From assembly GCF_042679565.1 (NCBI RefSeq), contig NZ_JBHTMY010000003.1, positions 434,001-498,000 of the forward strand: 64,000 nucleotides of DNA, in the 5' to 3' direction. Positions 15,688 to 23,914 of the stretch are shown one piece after another. The DNA comes from Namhaeicola litoreus. GTDB taxonomy: Bacteria; Bacteroidota; Bacteroidia; Flavobacteriales; Flavobacteriaceae. The notes under the pieces were generated by a model. It worked only from the letters and a program-made list of their open reading frames with translations. It searched no databases and was not told the DNA's origin. The first letter of the stretch is position 1, and each line of letters starts with the position of its first letter. Both the position numbers and the translations under genes were made by a program.

Positions 15688-17484
15688 TTTGGCACCTAAC
15701 CAATCTTTTCTGTTTTTTAGTATTTTTTCGTTGCTTGAATCTGATAATTTCGTTGTATAACTTGGATCAGAGGCGGTTATAATCTCAGTTTCTTTTCGAA
15801 CTCCATAACGTTTGAAAACAATGTTTAATTTATCTTGAGGTTTGAATTGATACTTATCAAAAAAATCCTTGAAAACATCCTTTCTATTTATTGAAATTAA
15901 AATATCTCCATTTGTAAGCCCGGCATTATAGAATGGGCTGTTTTTTACAGGATAAGAAGATAGAATTAGTTTACCGTTTTTCCATTCAAGATCTGCACCC
16001 AAAAATATTTTTTCTGAGTTATCTTGACTTAAATTTACTCCAACAGATCGGAATAAGGTCTTATAATCTGGCATTTTGGAGTCATAAATAAAATGCTTGA
16101 AAAATGATTTGCCAAAATCCTCATTTGTATATTCACATAAAGTTTCTTCTAAATCAGTAATTGTATATGGGATTTCTTTTTTACCATATTTTTGATAGGT
16201 CAAAGCCATAAATCCATCTAAATTTTTTTCTTTAAATGTTTCTCGTAGCGAGAGATCTAAGGCTAATCCTAATACACTGCCATAAGAATAATAAGAAATA
16301 AAGGTGTTGTGCCTACTAGTAGGATCCAAAAAAGTAGCAGCGTCAACAAATGATGCTTGATAACTCATTTCGATTGGATTAAAAAAATCTGTACCGGGAG
16401 AATTCCAAACATAATTAAATGTTCTTGCCAATCCCTCAACATATTGTTTGTCAGTAATAATTCCTGCTCTGCATAAAATCAAATTTGTGTAGTATGTAGT
16501 AAATCCTTCTGCAAACCACAATTCGCCGCTCATATTTGCATCGGTAAAATCAAAAGGCTCCAATGATCTAGGTCTAATTCTTTCTACATTCCAAGAATGA
16601 AAAAACTCATGAGCTACAGTGCCAATATTATTTTTCATTCCACCTTCGCTCAGACTTTCAATATCTGTCAAGATAGTTGAATTTCTGTGTTCCATGCCGT
16701 CACCAGAGACGTAAGGCAAATAACAAGCCAAAAAATAATATTCATTAAAATCAAAGTTGGGTAATTCACCAAAGACAAGCATTTCCTGCGCTACAATTTT
16801 TTTGACCTGTTCAAAATATGTATCTGTTTCAATTTCTGTTCCGTTGTGATGTAGGATAAAGTTGATTGTGTAATCTTTGCCGTTTGAATCTATTTCAAAA
16901 CTTCTTTTAGTAAAATTGCTGAGCTCGATAGGGCTATCCATAAAGTACTGCACATTTGGAGCGAAAAATAAATTTTCAGCAATTGGCTTTAGCTGTGTGG
17001 CAATTTGCCATTTCAGATCAACTCGTGGCACTATATCGACCTTTAGGGGTTCACTCATTCTTTTCGGGGCAAACATAAAAGTAGCAGGAATATTAAGATG
17101 GGCATGGCCTTCGTTTATCTGACTAAAAGTGCCATCGGCTCTATCTGCAAAAAGCTTATAATGAACAAGTATTTTTTTAGAAGGATTTAAAATATTCCAT
17201 TGATGCGGGTTGGGTCTTACAATTTTTAAAGTGTCGCCATTTTCATTGAAGGCAAACACATCATAAACATTTTTTGCAAATTCATGTATAGCATATCTTC
17301 CCGGAGACGTTCTGCTCATTCTTAATTCAAAAATAGAATCTGTGATTTGGTCAAATTCTATTTGTATATGCGCTTCATGATGTTTGGCATTTTCAAATGA
17401 AATTTGATATTTAGTACGCGTTTGGTTTTGAGAAAAAGAAATAAAAGATAGAAAGAATAGAAATAGGAAAGGTGATATTTTCAT
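15685..17484 (-). CDS. M61 family (glycyl aminopeptidase-like) metallopeptidase with PDZ domain
   Basis: Secreted zinc peptidase. Signal peptide about 1-18. The M61 N-terminal beta domain is followed by the catalytic helix HEFFH (H292, E293, H296), with the third ligand expected in WFAEGFTTYYTNL about 30 residues later. A PDZ domain lies at about 490-585 (FLGADLEWKNGKLILSS). Its 599 residues are typical for the Bacteroidota family. It lies 64 bases downstream of the sulfur operon on the same strand, but no sulfur role is implied. Confidence 0.93.
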   Translation of the reverse strand: MKISPFLFLFFLSFISFSQNQTRTKYQISFENAKHHEAHIQIEFDQITDSIFELRMSRTSPGRYAIHEFAKNVYDVFAFNENGDTLKIVRPNPHQWNILNPSKKILVHYKLFADRADGTFSQINEGHAHLNIPATFMFAPKRMSEPLKVDIVPRVDLKWQIATQLKPIAENLFFAPNVQYFMDSPIELSNFTKRSFEIDSNGKDYTINFILHHNGTEIETDTYFEQVKKIVAQEMLVFGELPNFDFNEYYFLACYLPYVSGDGMEHRNSTILTDIESLSEGGMKNNIGTVAHEFFHSWNVERIRPRSLEPFDFTDANMSGELWFAEGFTTYYTNLILCRAGIITDKQYVEGLARTFNYVWNSPGTDFFNPIEMSYQASFVDAATFLDPTSRHNTFISYYSYGSVLGLALDLSLRETFKEKNLDGFMALTYQKYGKKEIPYTITDLEETLCEYTNEDFGKSFFKHFIYDSKMPDYKTLFRSVGVNLSQDNSEKIFLGADLEWKNGKLILSSYPVKNSPFYNAGLTNGDILISINRKDVFKDFFDKYQFKPQDKLNIVFKRYGVRKETEIITASDPSYTTKLSDSSNEKILKNRKDWLGAK

Positions 17485-17548
17485 AGATTGGATTTTAAAT
17501 CCAAAAGTAGAAAAATATCACCAGAGAAAAATAATATTACAATTTGAT

Positions 17549-18178
17549 CTAGCAGCCACCCTCTGGAACCGCTTTTTTCTTTTTTGGAGCCGGAACAACT
17601 TTTTTTGGTGCAGGTTTCTTTTCAGTTTTTGGTTTTACTGTTTCTATTTTTGTTTTTAGCGAGCGTAAAGAATCTAAGGTTTTTCTGTAATCTACGTTAG
17701 CTTTTTCTAATGTATAATCTTTAACCAGTAGATTGTTTCGTTCATTAGTAGCAGAAATGGATAATACACTTACATTTTCGTAACCCATTTGATACAAAGT
17801 CATCCATATTGAAACAACTTCAGAAGGATTACTGCCGTATAAGACAGCTGTTTTTTGTTGTCTATTTAACATTTCAAAGTAATCTAAAGAACTATCTTCA
17901 AAAACATCTTTTAAAGGAATATTTTCAGCGTTTAGTAGATGACTTTTATTGAATTCATATAAGTCTCTGGTATCTATAAGCGCATATCCAGCCGTGTCTT
18001 TCACTAAATCTTGTTGATCCAACAGGTAATTTTTTTGTACCATTTCTTGTAAAGTTTCGTGAGAACTTTTTAGGAAGGTATATTTTGGCTTTTTATAGGT
18101 AAGGAGGGCAATAACTAAAACTAAAAGAAAAATTACTGCTGAAATTGAGATTCTCTTTGTTTTTTCTAGCTCTTTCAT
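17549..18178 (-). CDS. Membrane-anchored dead rhodanese with terminal GGC tail (copy B)
   Basis: A 209-residue protein. Positively charged N-terminus, one transmembrane helix (about 10-27), then a rhodanese fold facing the periplasm (ALIDTRDLYEFNKSH at 66-80 is the first CH2 motif). The active-site loop reads YGSNPSE with Gly115 where Cys should be. The only cysteine in the whole protein is the last residue, C209, at the end of a Lys/Pro/Ala-rich tail finishing PAPKKKKAVPEGGC. The preceding gene encodes a paralogue with the same last 14 residues. Last gene of the reductase operon, 38 bases after its partner. The terminal GGC recalls the GGCGG arm of SoxY; a sulfur-carrier role is inferred. 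Confidence 0.85.
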   Translation of the reverse strand: MKELEKTKRISISAVIFLLVLVIALLTYKKPKYTFLKSSHETLQEMVQKNYLLDQQDLVKDTAGYALIDTRDLYEFNKSHLLNAENIPLKDVFEDSSLDYFEMLNRQQKTAVLYGSNPSEVVSIWMTLYQMGYENVSVLSISATNERNNLLVKDYTLEKANVDYRKTLDSLRSLKTKIETVKPKTEKKPAPKKVVPAPKKKKAVPEGGC

Positions 18179-18216
18179 TTTTAAATATTTTTATCGGAAC
18201 AATTTTTTCTTGAGGC

Positions 18217-18882
18217 TTAACAACCGCCTTCGGGTACTGCTTTTTTCTTTTTCGGAGCCGGGCTTACTTTTTTTGGTGTCTGGGAAATTTTCTTTACCAC
18301 TGGTTTTATTTCTTTTTCATATCCACCAATCCCAAAATACAAGGCTGCGGCTTTTCTAAAGTCATAAAGATCAAAAGCTTCTTTACTGGCAGTTTCAGGT
18401 GGCATGGTTGGATTAAAAATTGTTTCAAACCAATCGTTTAGACCACCTTTTAAAACGTATAAATTATTAAATCCCATTCTATTACCTAACAACCAAGCTT
18501 CGTTGGCCATAAAATTATCATTAGAAAAAAGAATAATATCGTAAATGTTTTGATCAAAATAAGAGGCATATTCTTCATTCAAAAAACTTTCGAGGGGTAT
18601 GTTAACCGAACCAGGTAAAGTGAATTTTTTAAATTCACTATCTGTACGAACATCTACGAGAATCATAGAGGGGTCTTTGTTGATGATCCGATCTACCAAT
18701 TCATCGCTTGAAATAAATCGTTCATCACTAAGTACATTATTTACAAATAGTTCTGGAGATATTCCTTCATTTTTTGGATGTTCTGGCAATAGAACGAGTC
18801 CCGCTGCTAATAACACCAACACTCCGGCCAATAGTTGATATCTTCTTGTTAGGAATTTTTTAAATTTATAATCTGTAGACAT
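18217..18882 (-). CDS. Membrane-anchored dead rhodanese with terminal GGC tail (copy A)
   Basis: A 221-residue paralogue of the next gene. Basic N-terminus (FKKFLTRRYQ), transmembrane helix about 17-32, periplasmic rhodanese fold with ILVDVRTDSEFKKF at 74-87 and the closing motif VLKGGLNDWFE near 143-153. The active-site loop reads FSNDNF, with Ser120 in place of Cys. The sole cysteine is C221, the last residue, on the tail PAPKKKKAVPEGGC. Over these 14 shared residues 8 codons differ from the paralogue and all differences are silent, so the tail is held by selection. It follows two YeeE/YedE genes by 12 bases in the reductase operon. Confidence 0.86.
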   Translation of the reverse strand: MSTDYKFKKFLTRRYQLLAGVLVLLAAGLVLLPEHPKNEGISPELFVNNVLSDERFISSDELVDRIINKDPSMILVDVRTDSEFKKFTLPGSVNIPLESFLNEEYASYFDQNIYDIILFSNDNFMANEAWLLGNRMGFNNLYVLKGGLNDWFETIFNPTMPPETASKEAFDLYDFRKAAALYFGIGGYEKEIKPVVKKISQTPKKVSPAPKKKKAVPEGGC

Positions 18883-18894
18883 TTCTTAAACTTT

Positions 18895-19485
18895 TTAATA
18901 AATAACCTTTTTAACTTTTGCGCGAACCTTATCTGAGATATAAAAGGCAATAACAGCAATAATTGAAAAAACTAGTATGATCATATTAGGTGATATTCCT
19001 AGTGATTCCGTAAGGGTTGGATCGCCTAAATAGGTTCGTGCGAATAGAGGTTCTAAGGTTTCATAAAACTCAGAAAATCCAAAAATTCCGATCATCAGAC
19101 CAATGGTAAAAACAATAGCATCAATTTTTCCTATCGCTACTCCTGTGATACTTGTCCCCGGGCAATAGCCTCCAGATACAAATCCCGTACCCATAATAAT
19201 TCCACCGATGATAGCGGCCCAAACATAGGTTGGCTGAACATATAGTTGTGAAACATCTAACCAATTCAAATAATCCATATAATACAATCCAATGACGGCT
19301 ACAGCAGCGGCAGTAAAAAACACTTTTAATACAGCAAAATCATATCCGTAAAAAACTCCGACTAATTTTCGAGATGAAGAAAATCCTGAAGCTTCTAATA
19401 TATAGCCAAAAGCAAATCCGATGAGTATTGCGATTACAAAATTCCATTCTGTTGGAATTAGTCCGTTAGGAATTAATGGTCCCAT
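18895..19485 (-). CDS. YeeE/YedE (DUF395) half-size membrane protein
   Basis: Polytopic protein of 196 residues with about five membrane spans. Its one Cys is in the family motif SGGYCPGTS (C108). Full-length YeeE/TsuA thiosulfate importers contain two such halves joined; here they are separate adjacent genes. In TsuA-type structures the conserved cysteines line the pore and relay thiosulfate. The first-half cysteine position of full-length members appears as GFSSS here. Partner of the gene at 19497 (11 bases apart). Transport of thiosulfate or another sulfur species is inferred from family and operon. Confidence 0.88.
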   Translation of the reverse strand: MGPLIPNGLIPTEWNFVIAILIGFAFGYILEASGFSSSRKLVGVFYGYDFAVLKVFFTAAAVAVIGLYYMDYLNWLDVSQLYVQPTYVWAAIIGGIIMGTGFVSGGYCPGTSITGVAIGKIDAIVFTIGLMIGIFGFSEFYETLEPLFARTYLGDPTLTESLGISPNMIILVFSIIAVIAFYISDKVRAKVKKVIY

Positions 19486-19496
19486 AGTTTAAATTT

Positions 19497-20027
19497 TTAT
19501 ATCCAATTTTTTTTAAAGAAATATGCCGCTAAAAAGCCCGTACCAAAAATGGAAAGCATGGTAATAAAACCACCTGTAGATAAAACGCTTATGCCACTTA
19601 AAGCCGCTCCACTTGTACAGCCTCTGGCGATCTGTGCACCTAATCCAAACAGGGTACCTCCAATAAGCGCAAATAGCAATCGTCTTTTGCTAGTTATTTT
19701 TGGAGAATGTTCTACCTTCAATTTTAATCTGCCTGCTATGGCCCCGGAAATAAATGCGCCCAATAGCATTCCAAGGGCTTCGTAAACTAACCAGTTATTC
19801 ATTGGAGAATCTTCATCATCCAAAAATTGGGAATAATAAGCATTGCTATGTGCATGTTCTGGTGCAAAAGTATCTGTTGCCGTTACGACAACGCTTTTCA
19901 AAGCACCACTTGCACCCAAACCTCTTCCTGTGATATAAAAAGTGAATATAATCAGAAGCCCCAATAGGAAACCTCCGAAATACGGATTCCAATAAATTCT
20001 CGACTTAAATTGATCTTCTTTTTTCAT
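19497..20027 (-). CDS. YeeE/YedE (DUF395) half-size membrane protein
   Basis: Partner half of 176 residues with the motif ARGCTSGAALSG (single Cys, C137) and about four membrane spans. An unusual soluble stretch (TFAPEHAHSNAYYSQFLDDEDS, about 53-74) with two His and several acidic residues joins the first spans and may face the periplasm. It starts 4 bases after psrC-like, consistent with tight operon packing. The two halves probably form a heterodimer equal to one TsuA-type channel. Confidence 0.88.
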   Translation of the reverse strand: MKKEDQFKSRIYWNPYFGGFLLGLLIIFTFYITGRGLGASGALKSVVVTATDTFAPEHAHSNAYYSQFLDDEDSPMNNWLVYEALGMLLGAFISGAIAGRLKLKVEHSPKITSKRRLLFALIGGTLFGLGAQIARGCTSGAALSGISVLSTGGFITMLSIFGTGFLAAYFFKKNWI

Positions 20028-20031
20028 TTTA

Positions 20032-20973
20032 TTAGTATAAATAACGAGTTAATTGACCAGCTTCAACCATTACCATTCTGAAGATTAGACCACCGATTAA
20101 AACCAAAACAGCAGGTACAACAACAGGTACTTTATGTCCAAGTACTTCGATAGTCTCTAAAATGGCTGGCACTAATAATCCAAGGAATATCACAAAAACA
20201 AAAAACATTACTGTAAATTCACCATTCATCAAAATTTCAAGGGCCTCGAGTTGAACAGCTGAACCGGCATACATACCCATAATCATATGGATGATTAGGA
20301 ATATTTCTATAGTAATAAGAGCCAAATCAATTTTACTAAAGAGTGCTTTTTCTGTATGTGATTTAGACATTAACAAGATTGCTGCGGCTCCTGTAGATAA
20401 TCCGGAAGTTAGGAACAGCGGGCCTAAAATTGCGTTATTCCAAAGGGGTCTAGCGTTAAATGCTGAAAGTAAAATTCCGGTATAAATACCTAAAATAATA
20501 GATAGAGGTAATAGAACAATCGCAATGTTTCGTCGATTGTTTTTCACAAATTGATCAAATTTTTCAACCCAATTCCATTTCCAGTTTAAATTGGGAAAGA
20601 ACTCCGTCAAATAACTGAAAACCCATAAAAAAGTAAGAGGGGTAATGATCAGTAAAACCCACGCCCCCCATGACATTGGAGATTCTATTCGAACTGTTGT
20701 ATACAATTGCCAAACATATAATTTGTGCGTTAAATCGTAAAAAAGTGCAATTAAACCAACTGTTAAAGCTACGGGCGGGATAAGCATGGCATATTTTACT
20801 ACAGCCGGATACTCTTTGTCTTTATTTAATAAGGTAAATAATGCAGCGAAAAATATGATTCCGGCAGCAAGGCCTCCTAAAAATAAGTAGAGTGATATTG
20901 GAAAATGCCAGATTTCTAAATTTGGATCTATTTTGGGAATATCTCTACCGCTGATGAAAATTTCTTCTTGCAT
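20032..20973 (-). CDS. NrfD/PsrC-type quinone-interacting membrane subunit
   Basis: Integral membrane subunit that exchanges electrons between quinone and the Fe-S subunit. Its 313 residues form eight or more helices, with the NrfD-type opening EIWHFPISLYLFLGGLAAG (about 20-38) and EKALFSKIDLALITIEIF in the second half. It sits directly after the Fe-S subunit gene (8 bases). With its neighbours it makes a PsrABC/PhsABC-type complex. Heme ligands are neither expected nor seen. Confidence 0.9.
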   Translation of the reverse strand: MQEEIFISGRDIPKIDPNLEIWHFPISLYLFLGGLAAGIIFFAALFTLLNKDKEYPAVVKYAMLIPPVALTVGLIALFYDLTHKLYVWQLYTTVRIESPMSWGAWVLLIITPLTFLWVFSYLTEFFPNLNWKWNWVEKFDQFVKNNRRNIAIVLLPLSIILGIYTGILLSAFNARPLWNNAILGPLFLTSGLSTGAAAILLMSKSHTEKALFSKIDLALITIEIFLIIHMIMGMYAGSAVQLEALEILMNGEFTVMFFVFVIFLGLLVPAILETIEVLGHKVPVVVPAVLVLIGGLIFRMVMVEAGQLTRYLY

Positions 20974-20981
20974 GGGATACT

Positions 20982-21518
20982 TTATTTAATTAGATAATAA
21001 ACATGAGGTTTTGTACCGGCTTCCGGAGCCAATACTTTATATTTTCGGGTCTCTAAAAGTTTAGACACATGACTTGTAGGGTCATCTAAATCTCCAAAAT
21101 ACATGCATTTTGTTGGGCATACTTCAACACACGCAGGTTGTTCTCCTTTCTTTAATCGATGATGGCAGAATGTACATTTATCAACATATCCATCAGGATG
21201 TTGGAATCTAGCGTCATAAGGGCAAGATTCTATACATGCGCCGCAACCAATGCATTCATTGGGTGTTACCAAAACAATTCCTCCCTCTACCATATGACTT
21301 GCACCTGTTGGGCAACATCTTACGCATGGTGCGTTCTCGCAATGGTTACATCGCTCAGATTTTAACTCTAGTTCTACTTGAGGATAGGCACCGTTTACTG
21401 TTTCAGTAATCCAATCTCTACAATAACCAATTGGAACATTGTTTTCTGTTTGACAGGCAACAACACAATCACTACAACCAACACATTTTAATGTGTCTAT
21501 AACCATTGCATATCTCAT
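20982..21518 (-). CDS. 4Fe-4S ferredoxin-type subunit (PsrB/PhsB-like)
   Basis: A 178-residue electron-transfer subunit with cysteine groups for four [4Fe-4S] clusters: CVGCSDCVVAC (about 12-22), CNHCENAPCVRCCP (about 57-70), CIGCGACIESCP (about 89-100) and CTFC...CVEVCP (about 116-145). It has no signal of its own, as usual: it is exported with the Tat-bearing catalytic subunit. Its start codon overlaps the stop of the molybdopterin subunit gene by four bases. Confidence 0.94.
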   Translation of the reverse strand: MRYAMVIDTLKCVGCSDCVVACQTENNVPIGYCRDWITETVNGAYPQVELELKSERCNHCENAPCVRCCPTGASHMVEGGIVLVTPNECIGCGACIESCPYDARFQHPDGYVDKCTFCHHRLKKGEQPACVEVCPTKCMYFGDLDDPTSHVSKLLETRKYKVLAPEAGTKPHVYYLIK

Positions 21519-23752
21519 AAAACAGCTTCTTTACGTGGATTTTCTTTTAATATTTTTACAAAATTTCCTCTCATTCCAGTTCCACCCATAAGTGGATCTA
21601 TCGAAACTTTTGTAATTAACTCTGTATCACTGATTCCCTTACCGAAAGCTCTTGAAAGTTTCTTATTGTTGTGTCCGAAGCCATGATACATATAGACAGA
21701 ATCCCAACGAATTCTTTCGGTTACTCTCACTTTAATTGAGAAAGTTGAGATAATTCCATCTTGATTTTCTAGCCAAACTTCTTGATTGGTTCTCAAACCT
21801 TCAATTTTTGCCACTTTTGGATTAACCCACAATTTATTTTCATCTTTTAGATCATTTAAATTTGGATTGTTGATGGTTCTGCTAAAAGTATGCATTGGAG
21901 ATCTTCCGTAATTTAATCGGTAAAATCCTTGATTCGGTTCACTATGTGTTTTGTAGACCGGCATTGGGTCAAATCCTTTGGCTAATAAGGCATCTGAAAA
22001 GAATTCTATTTTACCACTTGGAGTGCCAAATTCATAAGATTGACCTTCTTTTAGATAAAGTGAACCTGATTTTCTTGGGAACATTTTTACACCTATTTTT
22101 TTCATTTCATCCAAAGAAGTTCCCATTTGTTCTAGCTGCCAAGCAATTACTTCCTCAAAATCGTTGTATTTAAAATAGTCATACAGCCCAAGTCTTTCTC
22201 CTATTTCTTTTGCAATCCACCAAGCAGGTTTTGATTCGTATTTCGGTGGAGCTGCAGGAGCTCTTAAGGCAATTGATGGTTCTCTGTTTGTTGCAGACCT
22301 TATACCATCATATCTTTCCAAATAGGTGCATTCAGGTAAAACAACATCGGCAAATCCTGTTATTTCCATGGGCATTGTGTCTACAACAACCATGAAGTCT
22401 AAGCTTTCCATCGCTTTTTCTAGCAATTCTTTTTGAGGAATTGTGGAGGTTAAATTTGTTCCTGCTACCAGCCAAGCTTTAATTTGATGCTTATTTTCTT
22501 CAGAAGGAATGGTTGCTCTAATTAATTCATTCGTAATACCCATTTGAGCAAATGGATATTTCTCGCCAATTTCTTTCCAACTCCATTTTGGTTCTGGAAA
22601 CTCAGGATGAGGATAAGTAGGAACTTTAATTGATTCTTTGAAATAAAAACCACCTCTTCTTCCCCAAGAACCTAAAAGTCCGTTTAAAATAGCCACGGCT
22701 CTAGCTCTTTGAGAGTCATCACCATACCAAGTGACATGCCTGCCTGGGTGAACAATAACTGAAGGAGCTGCCGCTGCCATAATTCTGGCGGTTTTTCTAA
22801 TTTCCTCGGGTTTAATGGTTGTAATTCCATAGGCCCATTCGGGAGTAAAAGATTGGACATGTTCCTTTAGTTCTTCAAACCCTTTTCCATAAAGATCAAC
22901 ATATGCTGTATCGTACAAATTTTCATAGATTAAAACATTCATCCAAGCGAGCAATAATGCAATGTCTGTTGCTGGTTTTATGGCAAGCCAATGTTGTGAT
23001 TTGCTGGCTGCCGTCGAAAATCGGGGGTCTACTGTAATAATGGTAGCACCATTGTCAATACAATCCGACATTTCCTGGACCTGAGAATTATGCATGTTTT
23101 CACCAATATGAGATCCAATCAGAACGAGGCATTTTGTATCTCTAATATCAGTTGGTTCAGGAGAGCCAACCCAAGAGCCAAAAGTGAGTCCAAACCCAGT
23201 TTCCCTTGGTCCGCGACATTGCGCATAGGCTGGTTCGCCAACTGTATCAGAACCATAGGATCTGAATAAATGTTCAAAATGACTTCCAGGGGATCCGTGC
23301 TTAAGTAGGGCAAAACTCTCGGGGCCATATTGCTCTTTGATTGTAGTCATTTTTTCTGCAATCAAGTTGAGCGCTTCGTCCCAAGTCGCTTCACGGAAAA
23401 CATCTTCTCCCTCTATTTTGGTTCTAATCAAAGGGGTTTTAAGTCTGTCCTCGTCTGCATACATGCCAACCCCACCAGTTCCTCTTGGGCATAGTCGACC
23501 ATAACAATGTGGATCTTCTGAATTCCCGATTAGTTTTATAATCTGGTTATCTTCATCGGTATAAGCCCAAGCGGCACACTTCCAAAAACAAACTTCACAA
23601 TAGGTTGCAGTGCGATTTAACTTTTTTGCTGAATTCGCCAAAACATTATTTTGGGTTAAAGATGATCCGATCGTTTGAAGAGGATTATATAAAGCGAGTC
23701 CGCCAGCAGTAAACGCCGATATTTTTATAAAAGACCTTCTTGAACTGCGCAT
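21515..23752 (-). CDS. Tat-exported molybdopterin oxidoreductase, polysulfide/thiosulfate reductase type (PsrA/PhsA-like)
   Basis: Catalytic subunit of 745 residues. The twin-arginine signal SRRSFIK (4-10) precedes a hydrophobic stretch, so the enzyme is periplasmic. The proximal [4Fe-4S] motif is C52-x2-C55-x3-C59...C88. The molybdenum ligand is probably the Cys in AYAQCRGPRE (about residue 179). The domain order and size fit Psr/Phs/Srr enzymes better than the longer, Tat-less SoeA sulfite dehydrogenases. Substrate (polysulfide, thiosulfate, tetrathionate) and direction are not decided by sequence. First gene of a seven-gene operon with B and C subunits, two YeeE/YedE halves and two GGC-tailed rhodaneses. 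Confidence 0.88.
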   Translation of the reverse strand: MRSSRRSFIKISAFTAGGLALYNPLQTIGSSLTQNNVLANSAKKLNRTATYCEVCFWKCAAWAYTDEDNQIIKLIGNSEDPHCYGRLCPRGTGGVGMYADEDRLKTPLIRTKIEGEDVFREATWDEALNLIAEKMTTIKEQYGPESFALLKHGSPGSHFEHLFRSYGSDTVGEPAYAQCRGPRETGFGLTFGSWVGSPEPTDIRDTKCLVLIGSHIGENMHNSQVQEMSDCIDNGATIITVDPRFSTAASKSQHWLAIKPATDIALLLAWMNVLIYENLYDTAYVDLYGKGFEELKEHVQSFTPEWAYGITTIKPEEIRKTARIMAAAAPSVIVHPGRHVTWYGDDSQRARAVAILNGLLGSWGRRGGFYFKESIKVPTYPHPEFPEPKWSWKEIGEKYPFAQMGITNELIRATIPSEENKHQIKAWLVAGTNLTSTIPQKELLEKAMESLDFMVVVDTMPMEITGFADVVLPECTYLERYDGIRSATNREPSIALRAPAAPPKYESKPAWWIAKEIGERLGLYDYFKYNDFEEVIAWQLEQMGTSLDEMKKIGVKMFPRKSGSLYLKEGQSYEFGTPSGKIEFFSDALLAKGFDPMPVYKTHSEPNQGFYRLNYGRSPMHTFSRTINNPNLNDLKDENKLWVNPKVAKIEGLRTNQEVWLENQDGIISTFSIKVRVTERIRWDSVYMYHGFGHNNKKLSRAFGKGISDTELITKVSIDPLMGGTGMRGNFVKILKENPRKEAVL

Positions 23753-23801
23753 ATTTTTCGAATTTTTATGAAATGAAATTTTTAATTTTAGACATATTTA
23801 C

Positions 23802-23813
23802 GGACAAAGTTAG
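23802..23813 (-). promoter_or_regulatory. Likely promoter (-7 element) of the reductase operon
   Basis: On the minus strand CTAACTTTGTCC contains TAACTTTG, about 50 bases upstream of the psrA-like start. The 12-mer is identical to that of the SQR operon. No correctly spaced TTG is seen at -33, which would fit dependence on an activator bound at the adjacent GTWAC repeats. Confidence 0.5.
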
Positions 23814-23853
23814 ACTGGTCATTTCAATGGAATCCTGATTTAAATCATGAAAT

Positions 23854-23877
23854 ATTACCTATGTTACCTGGGTTACC
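23854..23877. promoter_or_regulatory. Three 9-bp-phased TTACC repeats, candidate operator
   Basis: ATTACC, GTTACC and GTTACC start at 23854, 23863 and 23872, exactly 9 bases apart. Each neighbouring pair has the spacing xTWAC-N4-GTWAC found at 7755 and 13767. It lies midway between the reductase operon and the divergent cytochrome gene, so one bound regulator could serve both. Confidence 0.55.
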
Positions 23878-23914
23878 ATTTGAATTTTAGCGATCTTATT
23901 TAATTATCTAAAGG

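Noticed and set aside
17549..18882. GGC-tailed proteins as SoxY homologues
   Set aside because: SoxY has an immunoglobulin-like fold, GGCGG with glycines after the Cys, and a SoxZ partner; here the body is a rhodanese fold and no SoxZ is encoded.
21515..23752. Molybdoenzyme as formate dehydrogenase or sulfite dehydrogenase SoeA
   Set aside because: Length near 745, Tat signal, and B/C subunits of Psr type fit polysulfide/thiosulfate reductases better; SoeA is longer and lacks Tat, and no selenocysteine codon is seen.
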